In this document: positions 58,401 to 60,112 of the stretch, one piece after another
Layout: each line of letters opens with the position of its first letter
How positions within the stretch are numbered: position 1 is the stretch's first letter
From: Bifiguratus adelaidae
Lineage: Eukaryota > Mucoromycota > Endogonomycetes > Endogonales
Assembly: GCA_002261195.1 (NCBI GenBank)
Contig: MVBO01000088.1
Span: 1-60,112 of the forward strand
Reading direction: 5' to 3'
Length of the DNA: 60,112 bases
Program-made: the position numbers and the translations under genes
Notes under the pieces: generated by a model
What the model was told of the DNA's origin: nothing
Seen by the model: only the letters and a program-made list of their open reading frames with translations
Databases searched by the model: none

Positions 58401-60112
58401 TTGAGCGTCAACTTCGGTGGCATTTTGCTGCAATGTTTGCAATTTTTTGATCTGTTTGCTAGACACACCGGCCGTTTTCGCTTTTGAACCATCGTCAGCT
58501 ATCAAATCTGCCCGGACCGACAAATCTGCGATTTGCTTTTTGGAATCAACGTCCAGCACCCGACTGAGGACCTTGCTACCAACTTCTTTAATGTCCTGAC
58601 CCTTGGCTTGCTCAAGCGTAATGAATCCACTCATCCCCCCCGGAAGATCGACAATGGAGCCGTAACTGAGAGCTTGTTTGATGACAGCCTCCACAGCTTG
58701 ACCAATATGAAGCGAAGTGTCCTTGCCACCGAGCGTTCGTTGTACCTCCGAAAAGTAACTCTGCACGAATTCGCCAGGTTGAAGGAATGAAACATCCGAG
58801 AGCGGTACATCAGACGTCTTGAGAGAAACATGGAAATGGCCAGTCGCTTCATCAATGTCGGTAACACGCGCCAAAACTGTCTGTCCATTGACAAAGAGAT
58901 CCGTAGGGGACGCGACAAACTTGTCCGACAAGGCTCTCTTCATAGCTAGTCCAGTCAATCCCCCCAAGAAGCCAACAAAGACACCGTTTTCGGTCACGCT
59001 ACGGACGAAACCAGGTATGATAGCTCCCACCTTAACATCGTCCAAGGACTTGGGCATTACCTTGGCCTCCACGCCCTTCTGTAGCGCTGATTTGTGGCTC
59101 ACAAGGACATTGGACTTTTCCTGGTTCTTGTCCAGGACCACAAGATTTTCCAACTCTTGTCCTTCCTTTAAACTGTCAAAGAGGTGTTGCACATGCACGC
59201 CAACATGGTCGGAGATATGGCTTGTAGGTAAAATGGCGCGGATCTGAGACGGAACTAGGGATAATGTAACGATCGTTTGAGACAACGCAACAATCCGGCC
59301 CGAGACTTGCGATCCAATTTCCACGGCGGATAAGTCTGCTTTTGTCGCTGCGTCAGAAGCCTTGATGGATGCTGCTCCCTTGAAGGATAAGCGTAGACGG
59401 CCTTCAGCTGGCTGAACGGTCAACACGGTACATTTGACCACTTGCCCGACCTTGAAATGCTCGTGAGGATTCTTGATGTAGGTTTCTGATAATTCGGCGA
59501 GAGGAACAAAGCCATGGACATCGCTGTAAAAGGTGACCAAGCACCCATTATCTCGCACCGACGTGATGACACCGTGCGTCGATTTGCCAGGTGTGGCTTC
59601 CTCATAGGACGATATTATAGGTAGATCGGAATTGACGATGCTTCGCTTTGCCGTCAAAATGACACGCTTATTGGATGCATCGGCTGCCAGCACACGCGTA
59701 GACACTTTGCTGCCAACGTTGAATTTCTTTTCCGGATTGCTCAATTTGACGTCGGATAGGTGCAAATTAGGGATCAATGCGTGAATGGTATCGGTCAAAC
59801 TGATGATGACGCCGTGGGTCGTTACCTTTTCGACGGGTGCTTTGACTATCTCGCCTACTTTAATGTCGTCGATACGAAGATACTTTTGTTGCAGAATGCT
59901 CTCTTGGAAGCTGAGCTGTAGGACACCGTCAAAATGATCGAATCCCAACACACGTCCCTTGTGTTTGGTATCAAACCGGAATGCACCTTTAGACTCATCC
60001 AAAGCATTTAGATGCTCGTCGGAGACGCGCGAAATATGAACAAAGGCAGCAATTTCATCCAGACCCTCAACTTGACACACCAAGCCGAGATTAGGGTCCA
60101 CGCGCTTGATGA
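55406..60112 (-). CDS. RRP5: rRNA biogenesis protein Rrp5 (partial, N-terminus beyond window)
   Basis: The frame enters at the right edge and runs to 55784; after a 55 bp intron (GTAAGC donor, TAG acceptor) the last exon is 55728-55406. About 1549 residues are present. Most are tandem S1 RNA-binding repeats, with recurring GxxVxGxVxxVxxxGVFVxL-like cores such as GVFVGFLGGLTG, NHGLFIALSHSINGRVKISE and KFGVFIKIDQTDISGLCHIS. An acidic linker (EESEDEGEEDDGEDVEYIMD) precedes the C-terminal HAT/TPR helices (YERLLLGSPNSSFLWINYMA, PKRVDLWSVYLDMEIKVGD). Rrp5 is required for both 18S and 5.8S rRNA processing in the nucleolus. The junction rebuilds the conserved LPKRK-x-I region, supporting it. Confidence 0.95.

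Overview
The window is nuclear DNA of a fungus. Genes carry short introns (48-60 bp, mostly GT-AG), intergenic spaces are tight, and the gene set is fungal: a Zn2Cys6 regulator, an Nrg1-type C2H2 regulator, a Lte1-like RasGEF, SEC9, ZUO1, HFD1, SHB17, a DUF3712 surface protein, a P450 and its reductase. Several proteins (a UBTD1-like ubiquitin-domain protein, PDCD2/Tsr4) also have close animal-type architecture. Together with moderate intron density this fits an early-diverging (Mucoromycota-like) or basidiomycete fungus, but the sequence alone does not settle the lineage. No tRNA, rRNA, CRISPR array or intact transposon was recognised.

Layout. 1-3.3 kb is an accessory tract: a row of very short ORFs, most with a TATA box 66-76 bp upstream, encoding 39-72 aa Cys/His peptides; at least one is frameshifted. 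3.3-10.1 kb holds an SDR oxidoreductase, an unknown protein, NADPH-P450 reductase, a UBTD1-like protein and ribosomal protein eL36. 10.4-11.9 kb is a broken secreted beta-helix gene. 12.0-17.5 kb holds an F-box-like protein and a RasGEF. 17.8-18.8 kb is a decayed AIM32-like gene. 19.3-27.0 kb holds HFD1, PDCD2/TSR4, SEC9, SHB17 and TSR1; PDCD2 and SEC9 are head to head with only 19 bp between start codons. 27.1-34.2 kb is PRP8. 34.3-45.3 kb holds an ankyrin protein, an atypical P450, a Zn2Cys6 regulator, ZUO1 and a STE20-type kinase. A second, distant Cys/His unit lies at 45.5 kb. 46.0-51.0 kb is a large DUF3712 membrane protein. 51.3-55.1 kb holds a possible 79 aa gene, a 2.5 kb leader region and the Nrg1-like regulator. 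RRP5 runs off the right edge (N-terminus missing).

How the genes relate. Most are conserved housekeeping genes without operon logic. Ribosome assembly and function are well represented (eL36, Tsr4/PDCD2, Tsr1, Rrp5, Zuo1). P450 reductase would supply electrons to the P450. HFD1 and the SDR are lipid or alcohol/aldehyde redox enzymes.

The least ordinary content is the small zinc-knuckle-like peptide family with regularly placed TATA boxes, and two broken genes (beta-helix and AIM32) beside intact housekeeping genes.
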